Origin: Tetmemena sp. SeJ-2015
Lineage: Eukaryota; Ciliophora; Spirotrichea; Sporadotrichida; Oxytrichidae
Assembly: GCA_027382625.1 (NCBI GenBank)
Contig: JAJKFJ010022537.1
Coordinates: 1-64,000 of the forward strand
Direction: 5' to 3'
Length of the DNA: 64,000 nt
Of the stretch, positions 13,201 to 26,600 are shown piece after piece. Below the pieces are notes generated by a model. The model saw only the letters and a program-made list of their open reading frames with translations, made no database searches and was not told the origin of the DNA. Made by a program: the position numbers and the translations under genes. How positions within the stretch are numbered: the stretch's first letter is position 1; every line of letters starts with the position of its first letter.

Positions 13201-16200
13201 CACTTTTGAAAATAAAACGTATTATTCTAATGTTACTCACATTTAATTATGGACTAACTAGATAAACTTACCCCATCTAAAAATTAATTCTTTAATTTAA
13301 AAATATTGGTGGCATTTCTTCATAGAAATTATTAAACTTTATATTTTATACAACATCTTTTATTTCGATGAAAACTCCCAGCCCGCTTAAACTCAAATTT
13401 AAGTTAAATAATAGTTACTTAGCATTTATTACTTATATAATAATTATAAAAATGTAAGTTTACTTCTCCTCGTGGTTTGATGATGTGATAATTAAAATAA
13501 TATTAGAGTCTTCTGATAGAAAATCAGAAGCAAAGTAGATGAAATACTATGCTAGTAGATAAATTATGGCTACTTATTAATTATTAATCTAATTTATAAT
13601 TTTTTTGTAATGCGGCGACTACCAGTGCAATAAAGTTCACTCTGGGACTCTAACTTTGACTATAACTATTTCAAACCATGCCGTGACACAAGCTTTCTAA
13701 CATTCAATTTTGTGCTATCGATATGATAATCCTCAAAATCTTCTAAAGTGACAAACTAGCGACTACACAGTAAATTCATGTTATCATTTGGAAATTAAAG
13801 CTTTAATAAGAAATAAATAATGAATGCAGAGTCATTTAAACAAGAACTTAATCATCTTGGTTGGCCTAAATAATTTTTCATACCCTTGGTGCACTAAAAC
13901 TGCCTTCCTTTCATCTAAAAATTTTTCATCAAAAATACTAGAATTTTATAAATATAGCAAATGATTTTTGCTCTCTATACCTCTATACCCTCATTGTTTT
14001 TGAATTTTAATTCCCTCAGTATCAATAATATCTATAAATATGGCAAAAATTTTAATGAAAATGGGAATTAAGTTAAATAATTATTCAGGAGTTGTAGCTG
14101 TTAGATTTTGAAGTAGTTCACTTAATATAGAGCTTGTTCTTTCGCTTTTTAAAATTTTTGAGATTTTTTGATGTTCCCAAATTTTGAACAAAGAAATTAC
14201 CCAAGGTTAAAAACTTATGAGAGGTACCCCCTCTAGTCCCCCTTTTGAAAAAGTTCAAGGATGAAAGTTTCTTAGAATTTAATTCTCTTTTTAAAATTTA
14301 AAAATTTTACTTAATGTAACCCAAATTTTATATCAATTAATTTATTTATTAATTCTCTTTTTTTATTAAATTTTCAGCTATATAGTGAAAGGTATTACTC
14401 TAAGATAAAACTCAAATGATTTATACACATCTCAAGGCTAAAGCACTGTTATCAATGAATGCGGAGCACTTTTCTACCTTTTATTAAAAAAGAAAATTAT
14501 AAATTTATTTTCCTTATTGAAGAGAGTTAACTTACTATAAGAGATCTTTCTAATGTTCCTCTCCGCTAATTTAAATACTTCAATAATATCTTGAATTATT
14601 ATTAAATTCCTTCAAAATATTTTCAGTAATTTAATCTTCCAGTTAAATGTATTTCATAATAAAAAATAAAAAATGTTAAATTTAGCGTCAGTTATGATTC
14701 ATGTATTTTTTAAAAATTTGACTTCTCAGATTTCTAAATTGACCCTCGAAATTAAACCTTCTTCAGCCCTCTTGTGTTTGACGCTCCTGCTGCAAACTAC
14801 GAGCTTTATCCTCCATTTATCGAATTAATTAAAACTTAATTTATCAATTACAATCGATAGAGTAATCTACATTATCTCCAAGGATAGCGAAAACTTAAAC
14901 ACAGCCAAGATAAGCTTTTAGCTTAAGCTCAATCCATAGCTTTTATTTATAAACTCATTATAAATAATATTTCATATCAATTAAGTCTGTTTAAATTACT
15001 TTTAGTGAATCAAAAATCTAATTTTTTTCTTTATAATTTTGAATTAACTTTTATGATTTAAAAGTGCTTTTAGAATTGCCTTCTTGCGTGAGATAAATAG
15101 TCGTGTTTAATTTTAAATAAATATTAGCTCTTATGAATTTATAAAGTGATAGATTTACTTCCTGGGGATGGATAAAATAACATAGCCACTGAGATAGAGT
15201 TAGCATTTAAATATTTTTCAATTGTTAGTGAGAGGCACGCCTAATTATCTGGTAGTCAACACAAGCAAAATTTATTTAGTTTAGCATTTCACAGAAGGTT
15301 CCGTAAAATAAAAATTTGAACTTAACTTTTTATTTCGTCTAAAACCTTTATCCAAAATCTTACTCTAATCTCAAGAGATTTAATATAACGAATATGCTTA
15401 AATTTAGATATCTTTGGAAGAATTAGTTAACCCTATAATTTCTAAATTATAGCTGCAACAAACATTCAAAAGCGTATAATTTTATTGAAAGAATCACTTA
15501 AATTCAACATTAACAATCCCAGATGTTATGGTGAAGTGGTGAAGCTCTAAAAAAATAATGAAATTACTCATGCCCATCTATGACCAAGTATATGTATTGG
15601 GAGAATTCCATCTTCAAATTAACCTCCTTGTCTATAATTATTAGATTCTCGAAATTAATTATTTTTTATCGCTTAGCCTTCATATCCAAATGATTGCTAT
15701 TTAGAGGTTAAAATTGCTCTCTCCAGGGTGGTTAATAACTATTAAATAGACTACGATGATGATCTCTTAACACTTTATCAAGATGCCAAAGTCATCTTTG
15801 TTTTCACTGTCTTATTTTAAATTTTTGTTGAGTGCTCTTAATCTAAATGTTTGGGCCGCTACACTTTTCAAGTGGACGCATTTATCCCTGGATATTGAAT
15901 ATATTGATTTTATTTCCTTATAATAATAAGCAGCTTGATCTTCTCAATAATTCAATCTATAAGTTGTCTAGAACTATTTATAATCTTTATTTTATATTGG
16001 GTTTAATTGATGAACAGGCCAGATTGTTTAGATGTGAATCTCTTGGCTCCAAGTGTTCCCAGTTACCTTGCTTCAATAGCTCAAACTCAAAACGGTTATC
16101 TCTTATACTCCGGCTTTCACTTCGACAACAGTTCCTGCAACTCAATCCTACAAATTAGACCAAGTTTAACAAACAAAGATGGCACGGTATTCGACACAAA

Positions 16201-19200
16201 TTGCATAAGTCCCTCACTAGGCAGTGGATACATCACTAAACCAAAGTTATATTCGAAATTTAAGATATAAATAATTATAAGTGAAGTTTATTATACCACC
16301 TGGGTGCACAGTTAATCAAAACTATATACTCTGACTCAAAGCAGAAGCTTACACCGTAATAGATAAACAGATAGTCGTGTTTGTCACCAATTAAACTACT
16401 TTTAACTCATCATATATTTTAGTTAAATTTTATAATAAAAAGCTTTACACAGACTTCGTTGTTTATGTTTCAACGAATGATGGAAATTGCTCAGACAACT
16501 ATCTTCGACCTAATTTTATTTTACCTCCCATTATTCACCAATTAAATTTAAATATATTTATATGCTTTTAGAGTTGCTATATTGAATAATTTTTGAAGTT
16601 ATTTTTCAATTAAAATAATTTCAAACTAACAATTATTAATTAATTGTGATTTTAAGATTTTCTCTGCTATATTTTTACTTTAAAATTCATCAGAATATTA
16701 TTCCATCATAGATATTTAATCTTTCAATAATACAGCTACTGCAAATTTCTTAACTTTTTACTATGATATTTACTCAAAGCAAAAACTTTTGACATTTTAA
16801 TAAAATAAATGTATCATTTATAAAATAAACAGGTGTACGCTATTGGAGCGTTCTCATCCTCAAAACCTGATTTAAGTTTTTTATTAATTTTATAAAGTCT
16901 ATAAGATGATAAGAAAGTTGGAATGAATTGTGTAAAAATAAATCTGAAATAGATGAAGATTCAAATCCATGCGAATTTTTACTGAAATCTACTAATAAAG
17001 AAAATAAAATATAGCAATCAAAATTCATGAACAATTTTCACTTAGATACCATTTAAACCAACACCGTAATTATTCTTGATTAAGGCCCCCAATGAAATTT
17101 CATAGTTTTTTTATAATGTTATAAATTGCTTTGAAGTCCTAAACATTTTAACCTGCATTGTGATAACTTTATTTATAATTAAAAATACATTCTTATTTGT
17201 ATCCTTATGATCTTTTATATTTATTATATTGAAAATATTTCTCTCATCACATGCCATCTTACTTTTAATTATAATATTCTAACATTCAGGGGGGTAGTAA
17301 AAACTAATCAAATGCTATTAATCCATTGAAGAAGGTTATAATACCCCTGGGGGATAAATATATAGATTAGTTTGAAATTAGATTAAAGATTAGTAAGATA
17401 GGTTTTTCTTATTTTTACAACTCACGATCTAATTTACTTAATTAATTTTATAAATTATTTTGATTGCCCGACTGATTAGGTGAAGATTTACTTCTAGGAG
17501 TACTATCCTCTTCCCAGCAATGATTTCTAAATGACTGTAATAAACGGCAACTTGTAAATAGTGGTCAACCCTTCAAATATATTGTTTGCTGATGATCACG
17601 TCAGAGATTACTAATTCTATCTATATGTTGCTATTTATTATTTAGGGTTTAATCTTTCAAAATTGTGACTTAATTGAAAAAGGAAAAAAATTAAATTAAA
17701 AGGAAATAATCGTTATGTAAGTTAATAAACTAAAGTAATCGCCCAAAGAAATAAAGAGATATTTCGCGACCATAAAAGTAAAATACTATTTATTTCATTT
17801 TGAATGATGAAATAAATTAAATAGCTTTTGCAATAATAGTGAAAACAAGGCTTTGCGGGCTGAAGTCAGAGTGAATTTTCAATTATACGATTCGAGTAAA
17901 TGCGAAATCTAAATAAAGTCTGGGTCTCCTAAATCGTACATTTATCCCGCATCTGGTGTTGCCAAATCGGTTTTATTCAGGAAGTCATAAAAAAAATATA
18001 ATGATAATTAAAGTCTCTTAATCATTTTAAGTACTATTTGCAGGATCCTACGCTCTGTAGATACAGACACATAAAATAAAAGATGATATTGAGTAGTGGA
18101 GAATACTTGCCTTCTTTCATGACTTATGATAGGCAAATAGGGAACCTCAATATATAAACTTCGAACATCTATGATAAAAATATGCAACTCTCTTCCAATT
18201 TAAAATTAATACTAATTTTGATAAAAAAGAAATGATATAAGGACCTACAACATCATCATAGTAGGTACTTTGATTCCACCACTCTTAAAGAGCTTTACTT
18301 TTTCTTTGACAGTTTAATACTATGTCAAACCTAACACAGGTCCTCCAAAGTTCACTTCCTCTCTCCCTGGAATTGTGATTTTTGCAGGAACCACCTATGA
18401 GCTCATCTAAATACAATTATAAATTCATTAAGCTAGAGTTGCCCAAGTACAGCGACCCAGACAATAACAATATAGTGATATCAATAATTCATTCAGGAAT
18501 ACCAGGATTCCCATCTTTCATTATCCCTAGTCCAGATCTGACTACTCTGCACTTTGCCCCAAGGAAGCTGATGTCGGGACATACTCAGTCCTCTTCATAC
18601 TTGCTGATCAAGATGAAAATGCAGAGTTTTTAAAATAGGTAGCTAAAGCTTATGGCTTAAACATCCCAGCATTTGTCTCAAATTTTTCATTCATTGCATT
18701 AAACGATTTATAAATTTCTCAAAGTAAAACGTATATGACATGTCGGTTATCATCAAATCATAAATCATAGCATACCTCATAAATTTCGTTTTATAAATCT
18801 ACTAAAGAATATGAACAAAATTTATTGAACTCAGCAAACGCAAAAATAGAATACTCTGTTGAGAAGTTTACCTCTGATGGGGTTCTTTCAATATCCTTTA
18901 GCCAAACACTTATTCTCTTAGTCAAGGGGGGAAATAGTGTAACCCCAAATTACATAACAGTTGCCTTATTAATTTATCAATACTTTTATATAATTGCTTA
19001 CTTATTGAAGCAAAACAGTGATGTCGTGTACAGTGGAATTTCTTGGACTTTTTAGTACTTTATTATTAACAAAATTAATTATTAATTATTAAATTATTGA
19101 AATATTTGCACTTGTAATAGCAACGTGCTCAAAATCAAGATAAACTTTTCAGCAGCTTAAAGGAGCGACATCGAATCAGACAATCTTCAATTATCTGTAA

Positions 19201-21677
19201 ATTTTAAATAACCAAACTTATTCCTTTTAGGTCAAAATTTTGCAAAAATAATTTTTATTGATAAATTTTTAAATATAAATTGATCCGACTCTGTTTAAGT
19301 CTCTAAATTCTTCAACAATCAATCCAAAATTTACTCTGATTACTTAAATACCCTCTCAAGTTCAGAATGGTCAGGCTAATCGATAGTAACTTGTTGGTTC
19401 ATTCAATTATCTTCAGGGAACTATGAGTTCTCTCCTATTCGGCAATTTGATCTTAAATATAGTGCTTTCAAGTTCACTTTAACTCATATGGGGCACCATC
19501 AATACGCTTTAGATAGCAGTTTAACATAAAATATCCAAACTTGTTAATAGATTTAAAAGATTATTGGTTTTTAGATTAAAACTAAGGAGTTTTTACTAAA
19601 ATCTAAAAATAGAAATTTTCTTATTAAATCTATTTTATGATAACTTAATTTAAAAGCAGTTTTAATAGCTCTGTTGAACTTGAAAATTCCCGGAAACACG
19701 CTTTTCTTCTTTTAAATGGTTGCTCAAATATCTTCTTTCCAGATTTTACCAGTGGATGAATATGTGAACTACTTTTTTGATTTCTCAGACTCTGATCCCA
19801 TTCAATTTAATATTTTAAACTATTTAAAGTTTTAAGTTTTTACAAATTTAATTAACGAAAACTTTGACTCTCTTGATATCTTTACATTCTAATAACTTTT
19901 TGGATAATTTCTTAACTAACCAAAGCTACTCAAACTCAAGTTTATTGCTAAATCTAAATACTATCTTGGTCATTACAATGGTAAAAGAATAACTTTTGTT
20001 AAAATCTTCTCTATTAGGTAACTTGCACCTCTGCAGTAACTTTGTTGATAATTTACGAGTTCGCAAAATAGCATCGGAGGTACTTTTTTCATAAATTATC
20101 TAAAATGTGCCTATAGGTTACTGAAGAAAATCTAGCCAATCTATGACGACTATTTCTACAACTTCTTGATCAGATTCGTATTTGAAGGATATATAGAACT
20201 TACCCTCAGCTCTCTCTTAAATAAAAAATTCTTAAATATCCCCTTTAAAATATATTAAATGTCCTGAACGTAAGAAACTTTAGGAGCTAACGTTTTTAGC
20301 TGCAATTCTTTACTGGTGGTGATCAGACATCCTCTTGCATGTCTGTTTTTATCTTGGGTGTTTGTTTGGTATTTCCAATGTGGGCATCTCTCTTTATAAT
20401 ATGCAATTCCAATAACATAAAGTACGATGAAAGAGAATACTTTGAGAAACACTTTGGTTCTCTATTTGAATCTCTCAGGAAAATCACTTTCACAATCAAT
20501 TTAATGAGTGGAATATATATTAGTAAATTAAATTGATTGGGGTAGCAAATGTATTCTGTGTTCTTCATCTTTAGAAGATTTTGTTTGGTAATAAGTAGCG
20601 TGATGCTGAGCGACTATTCAGGACTCTAATGCGTAATTTACATATTGCTTGCTGAGCTAAATATGATCTACATCTTATATCACAGACCCTACTTAAAGCA
20701 CATTCATTTAATATAAGTTTAAAATATATCTTGCCACTTGATTAATCTTTTTTTTATCTTGAATAAAATTTATTTAGACTATAGAATAAAGGACTAACAT
20801 TCTAGAGGTTTGTAATGAAATATCCATTCTCATAGAATTTCTATTAGAAATTTAATGAGTTTTCTTTGATTCTCAGTTGTGGCTATATGCTTTATCATTA
20901 TATTTATCTTAACCTATGCTGATAGTGTTCACAGACTTTGTTGACCAGCAAGACTTTAAAGACATAGTGGGATATGCTATTGTGGGCATCATTTTAGCAT
21001 TTTTATTATTAAATAAATGATTTTAATTTGCTTTAACTTTCTGGTTAATTTCTCAGTCATGGTGTTTGACTTCGCAGTTAAACTTAAGTTTACAGTTCTC
21101 AAAAATAATTTAACTTAAATATAATTCGAAGATCGATTTAAAGATTGAGAATAATCCTTGAAAAAAGGAGAAAGGTGAAGAAAGATATACTCTAAATGCT
21201 TTATAAAGACTAAGGGAATAACTCTTAGCGGCCTCTTGATAATTCTAAGAATATCTCCTTCTAAGGGGATTAGGATTTTAAATTTCATAAGTAGCTAATT
21301 TTAAAAAAAATTATTTTGAAGAAGTTCCTATTGACTTAGATTACTAGAAAAGAGAGGGATATTTGGTTCAGGTCCATGCACAATTTGTGAAGATGAATCA
21401 ATTAGAGAATCCGCAATACGCTTTCGATCCCAATTTCGCCAAAGATAGACTCAAGCTGATTTATAAGGAGCAGTAGCGACTAGAATAAAATAAGCAATTA
21501 ACTAATAAGAACAATTCACCATAGGAATAGCTTTTGGAAGAGGAGGAATCAAAGCAAGGAGAAGAAATCTTAATAAGTCTTGAGAGTTAGATGAACTACA
21601 ATTGTGATACAAGATATGGTTCTTTTTATGATAACTTCAGGCCGATCTTTTTAAGAAACTGCAAAATTTGTTCCTGA
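7291..21677 (+). CDS. Giant cadherin-like (CADG-type) multi-pass membrane protein, copy 2
   Basis: The start at 7291 gives a signal peptide (MIKVTNRVILLLLTLARMVL) followed by TDTKFDYCENQIT, conserved in copy 3. Downstream, coding blocks match copy 3 at protein level while separators do not: about 14715-14822 (FSDFQIDPRN...FSPLVFDAPAANYELYPPFI), 15160-15280, 15530-15640, 16010-16270, 18240-18640 (ELPKYSDPDNNNIVISI... then ADQDEN), 18825-19050, 19680-19800 (LPVDEYVNYFFDFSDSDP), 20300-20510, 20550-20700 and 20880-21677. The repeated D-P-D / DVG-x-YSV / ADQDEN pattern is that of dystroglycan-type cadherin-like domains. Hydrophobic blocks near 20340, 20560 and 20890 form the C-terminal membrane region, followed by a Gln/Glu-rich tail ending in TGA. 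Introns and IESs are mixed. A ligand-binding surface receptor is inference. Relative to copy 3 one base is missing near 18555, and two mobile elements are inserted. Confidence 0.65.
10597..11417. mobile_element. ~820-bp TIR element inserted in gene copy 2
   Basis: Arms of about 155-165 bp (10597-10755 and about 11250-11417) are imperfect reverse complements, ending in GGGGGGGACGGAAGTGCACC and GGTGCACTTCCCTCCCTCCC. The interior is AT-rich and non-coding. The equivalent interval of paralog copy 3 (about 26460-26990) is roughly 0.85 kb shorter and lacks it, so it is an insertion. It is probably a non-autonomous DNA transposon. As it sits between coding blocks it would be removed with the surrounding intron or IES. 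Confidence 0.65.
11936..12383 (-). mobile_element. MITE-like dispersed repeat, inverted copy inside gene copy 2
   Basis: Reverse-complement copy of the repeat at 3350/4191/45161. It includes CTTTTAACTCTTGACTGAGCG (complement of the shared core) and ends AAATTTCCAGCTATAATA. The same interval of copy 3 (about 27080-27190) lacks it, so it entered after the gene duplication or was lost from copy 3. Confidence 0.55.
14819..14852 (+). other. IES in gene copy 2, pointer ATCGA
   Basis: ATCGA occurs at 14819-14823 and again at 14853-14857. Removing one copy plus the 29-bp AT-rich insert (34 bp in total, not a multiple of three) joins ...YELYPPFI directly to DRVIYIISKD in frame. There is no GT at the left border and no AG at the right. 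Copy 3 has the same pointer and the same length at the same site. Confidence 0.8.
15200..15224 (+). other. IES in gene copy 2, pointer TTAG
   Basis: TTAG is present at 15200-15203 and 15225-15228. Removal of 25 bp joins ITTEIE-type coding (ATEIEL) to VRGTPNYLVVNTS, the homolog of copy-3 VRGVPRYLDVSAS. The insert is AT-rich and has no splice consensus. Confidence 0.7.
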
Positions 21678-23621
21678 TGATCTTACTCAATGATTATCAT
21701 TGCCCTGAGAAATATTATTTCTCACAAATATTTATTCAATCTTTAACAAAATTATGGCGATGTTTTTAAACATTAAAATATTGAATTTAAAGACTTCAAA
21801 TATTTCATTTTCATTTTTTAAATTAAAATTTCTCACTTGAGTAATTTGATTGTTGTTTGCAAAGTTTATACTTTAGATTGAAATTATACTTCAAAAGTTT
21901 GCTTTACATTATGTAAAATTTATTACGTACCTCTTTTAGGTAATCTAGAGAGGACTGACTACAAAACTAGGAGGATAATATTAACAAGCTTGGGGATTAT
22001 GACAGGTAATTTATGGGCTCTATATATTAACTTTTGAGGAGCTTATAACGAATTATTCAGTTCAAAACCAACATTATGGAGTAATTTATAATTCTAAATC
22101 AAATTTGTTCAATAAAAATAACCAATAAAGAGATCAAGTGCCTCAAATTTTATTGCTATATCAGTCTCTTTGAGCTCTGAAATCTCTCTTAAAATCCCTC
22201 GTTTTAAGTTGTTTTCTTAAGATAGGGTAAACAGTTAGTGCCTAAATTTAAAGTTTAAACATTTGATGTTTGAAAACCTTATAATAAATTCGAGATAACT
22301 CTTAATTTTTATTTGATGTTAGGCTTAAAAATAGATTTAAACGAGAAATTTTAAAAATTATCTCTGTCCTCGAAATACTAATATAGGAACAAATTTGAGG
22401 CTTTAGATATCTAAATCAGCTATTTTAATGTAAGAATTCCATTTAAGAGTAAAAATAGTCCCTAAGGATGGTTCTTTTTAACAGTATAGATCTTTAAAAC
22501 TTTACTTTTCAGGAAAGGGTCCCTGCTATCTTTAAAATTTTATTGGGATTAAGGGCTTATTTTATATTTTTAAATATTTTTAGTATTTTTAAATTAAAGA
22601 TCACGCGTGATAATTTGTAAGGTTTTATTAAGATCTTATTTTATTTGATTGAGATTTTAATTTATGATATTCTTTTGTTAAAAAATCTAGTATTTTCTGA
22701 AATAAAACTCAGTCGATACTCTTTAGTTTATTAATTATCATTAACCCTATTCAATCAAATAGACATTCTCCCATTGCACAACATGTAAATTCAATATTTA
22801 TTTTTATAAATGTTTCATATTTGCAAAAAAAGAGCAAAAAAAACAAATTATAGTACAACATAGGTATTAATTAAAATCTAAAGATAATAAATTGAGTAGT
22901 GTAATTTAGGAGCAGTTAAAATGGGAAAAGTACTTAAAGCTGTATCTTGTTCTATATTCAATAAAAAATTTGATATAAATTCTTCTTTTTTTATCTTTAT
23001 TAAATTTTTGAGGATAAAAATATGATTAACGCTTTTTTTTTCTTCTTATTGCAGTATTAATAAAGACATACTCACTTTAAATCTGAAACTGATCAATTCA
23101 AATATATTTTTAATTTATAATTGAGAGCATAATTCTATTTTAAGATTCTTAGCTGATAGCAATAAATTAGTCTCAAATTTTTCTTATAATTAAATTTTAA
23201 AGAAATTGATATTTAGATTTTTAATTATTTAAATTGGTAAGGAAAAATTAGGATTTTTTCTTTTATTTAGTCTAATTTTTCAAATTTTTTTGAAATATAA
23301 AATAATCCGATTGAATAGAGAAAAAAATATTAACAAGAATTAGTTTTTACTAAACTTATCGTGAAATAATATCTTTTGATTAGTTTCCCCATTTAAATAT
23401 GATTGCTTATTCTCTATTTGAGATATTTTTATCCACTCTATATTTGGCTTATTCAATTTAAAATGAACATGAACTAAAATAAAAGAAATAATTGAGAATT
23501 ATATACAAACAATTAAATACATATTCACTTTTTTACATTATTTCTCTTCAGAAATACAAAATCTCTTTATAAACTTAAGCCTTTTAAAAAATAAAACGGG
23601 TAATATCAGATTATTTACAAA
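21678..23621. other. Intergenic region between gene copies 2 and 3
   Basis: About 80% AT, no supported gene. The last ~100 bp before 23622 resemble the 5' flank of copy 2. Nothing else is recognised. Confidence 0.5.
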
Positions 23622-26600
23622 ATGATTCTTCCCATGAATAGAATTCTCTTAGCGGCAATAACTTTGCTAAGAATGGTGTTAACAGATACCAAATTTGACT
23701 ACTGTGAAAATCAAATAACTAAAAAATATAAATGAATTTGTAAAGTATTTTATCTTTTAACTCCTATTGGAGTATTTCCACAGATAGACTCAACTAAACA
23801 GGCTATTATAACTTGTCTCTAATATTTATATAATATGAGATCACTTGATAAAGCTTAATCTATGGAGGATATTCTCAAAACTTTTAATTGCTAAATAATC
23901 ATCTATCAATTAATTCAGATTTTAATCTTATTTTAATATACAAAATTTTAACTATTAAAGTAAAAGTTTTAAATTGAGATATAGATTCACTGAATTACTT
24001 AGTGCTTTATCATTCAATGAATGAAACTTTTTAAATATTAAAGTTTTAATATTAAATGAATAATTATTCAATTTGTAAGCTAATCTAAATTTTTTTTAAA
24101 AAAATGGATGTAATTTTTATAGAGTAGACTATATAATTATAAGCAAAAGGTTTTTTTTTCAAATTTAAAGAAATAAATATCTTTTTGTCTTTGATCTCTT
24201 AAATCTTTTAAACCGAAATCTTTTTTCATATATCATTTTTACTTATTTGCGTATTTATATCAAGATATAAAAATAAATTTATTTTCATGGATATTCTGAA
24301 TCAACATCATTCTTATAGGGAGATTATACGTCTCAAGGGAACTCATTTTTAATAGCTTAATATCTAGACAAGGGAAACTATATGTTCTAAAAATAAACAA
24401 AATAAAATACGAGAGATAAATTTTTAATTACTTATACGCTTTTTTATTTATGAAAATAAATTTTTCTTATAAATCTCTTATAAAATATTTTATTTTTTTT
24501 CCTTAAGAATTCTGGTAATTAATATTTTTAAATGCATTTAAAAGAAATATGTTTATTAAAATATTAAGGATCACTTAATATACTCTAACTACTGTTTAGA
24601 ATTTATAAAAAAATAAATAATTTTGGCTAAAAATAATTAAAATGTAAAATATGTTGCAGTAGTTGAATCATTAAGGGTTTGGAAATGTTTAATTTGTATT
24701 TTTCTTCAGAAATTCTATGCTAATTCTAGTTGAAAATTTATATATAAAATAGACTAACTTTTATAATGAACTTATAGAGGCAAATTTTAGATTTTACCTG
24801 CAGATATTTTCTAGTTATTTTTTTTTTATTTATCAAATTTATAATTTAATTTAATAGCTTAGGAATAATAAATCTAAAAAGAAATCAAAATTAATATATT
24901 TAATCGGAACGGTATCTAGTCCATTTGCTATAAGTCTATGTGCGATTTCTCAAAATTATATATTTCTAATTGATTATGGTATCTCAATCGCAATAATTGC
25001 TTATGAAGACTTAATTCAAATAAATTATTTTATTTATGATAATAAAATTTAGATTTTTTAACCTCCACAATAATAAATTCAAGATAGATTTTATCACCTT
25101 TAAATTATTTATGACAACCATATTAAGAATAGGTATGTTATAATATAATGAGAATAAATCATTTTATATAATTTATAATAATTTCTCTATAAAATTTAAT
25201 TGAAATTAATCATCTCTATTTATTTAAGTTAATTATTTTTTGACTTTAGCTACAAGCAGATATATTATTAATTTAGAATAAATTTCAAATTATAAAAACG
25301 CAATTATTTTATCAATATTAGGTATATTAAGTCATTTGCTAATCGTAGCAACTTATAGTTTAAGAATGACCCAAAAAGTGTAAATAAGGTATTCAGCATA
25401 GATACTATGAAGATAGATTCAAACAATAAGGTCTAAATTTAAAATGGGAAATTATAATTTTGTATCAGCTCAATTAAAATTAAGGTATTGGTTCATTTAA
25501 GAGGTAAGGTTTCAGAATTATTTTTATTCAGAAATCTTTTAGCTTCCTCAAATTTGCCATCAGACGAAGATAAATTATTTATTTAAAAGAGTATCTGGTA
25601 GTGTACAAATAATATCGCATTAATTATAATTTTAAAATAAAAGGAAATTTTTCGTTATTTTAAAAATAATATTACTGTGAACAAATAAATATTTTAGAAT
25701 ATATTTTTTAAAAAAAGGTATTTTTATCTTTATCCTTATAAGATGATACGCACTTAGTATCTTATTTAATCTAGGTTAAAAGTCAAATAGGATATGAATT
25801 CTACCAAGAATTATTGATAATATTTTTAATGCACATAATTTTATGACTAGATTAAATATTAAGTTTATTTCTTCTTTTAAATAATTTCCCAAATATTCAT
25901 AATTGATTTCTTCTCAAATGAATATTAAAATAAATTAGAGATTATAATTGATAATTTAAATAAATACACTGAAGACTTGACTAGTCATTTTGTTTACTAG
26001 CTAAGCATTAAAATAAATTTTACTTACGCTAAGTTCAGGTGAAACAAGCATTTTTAAAGCGGGCAAGGTTAGCAAATTTTAATTTAAGAACATCATTAGG
26101 CTGTTCAAGAAACTTTTTTATTTTAAATTTTTAGCATGCTTTCATTTTTTATAACTTATAATTTCTACTTCGCCTCATAAGTAACCTTAAATGGTTATAT
26201 AAATTGCAAAATATTATTAATTTAAATGGCAAGTTCACCTACTCTTTAAGTTTTGTTTCACTTTACAATTCATAGTAAGTTTAAGCAATAATCTTAAGCA
26301 TTTAATAAATTCTCCCTATAGTTTCTATTATAACTACATTCAAGTAACCACATAATCAAATTCTGTTTTCTATAAATATAAATTTAGAAGGACTTGAATA
26401 TCATATTTTATTATTTTCACGGCACTAGATGCTGCTTTAAGCCCAGGTAAATTCACATTATTCATTAAAGATATTAAGATAGCACATATTCTATTACTGT
26501 TGCATAAAAACCTAATCAATATTTTATTATTATCTCATTAAATTAAAATATTTAATTTTAGCTTAATTGGTAGGAATTTCTAAGTTATAAAATGATTTTC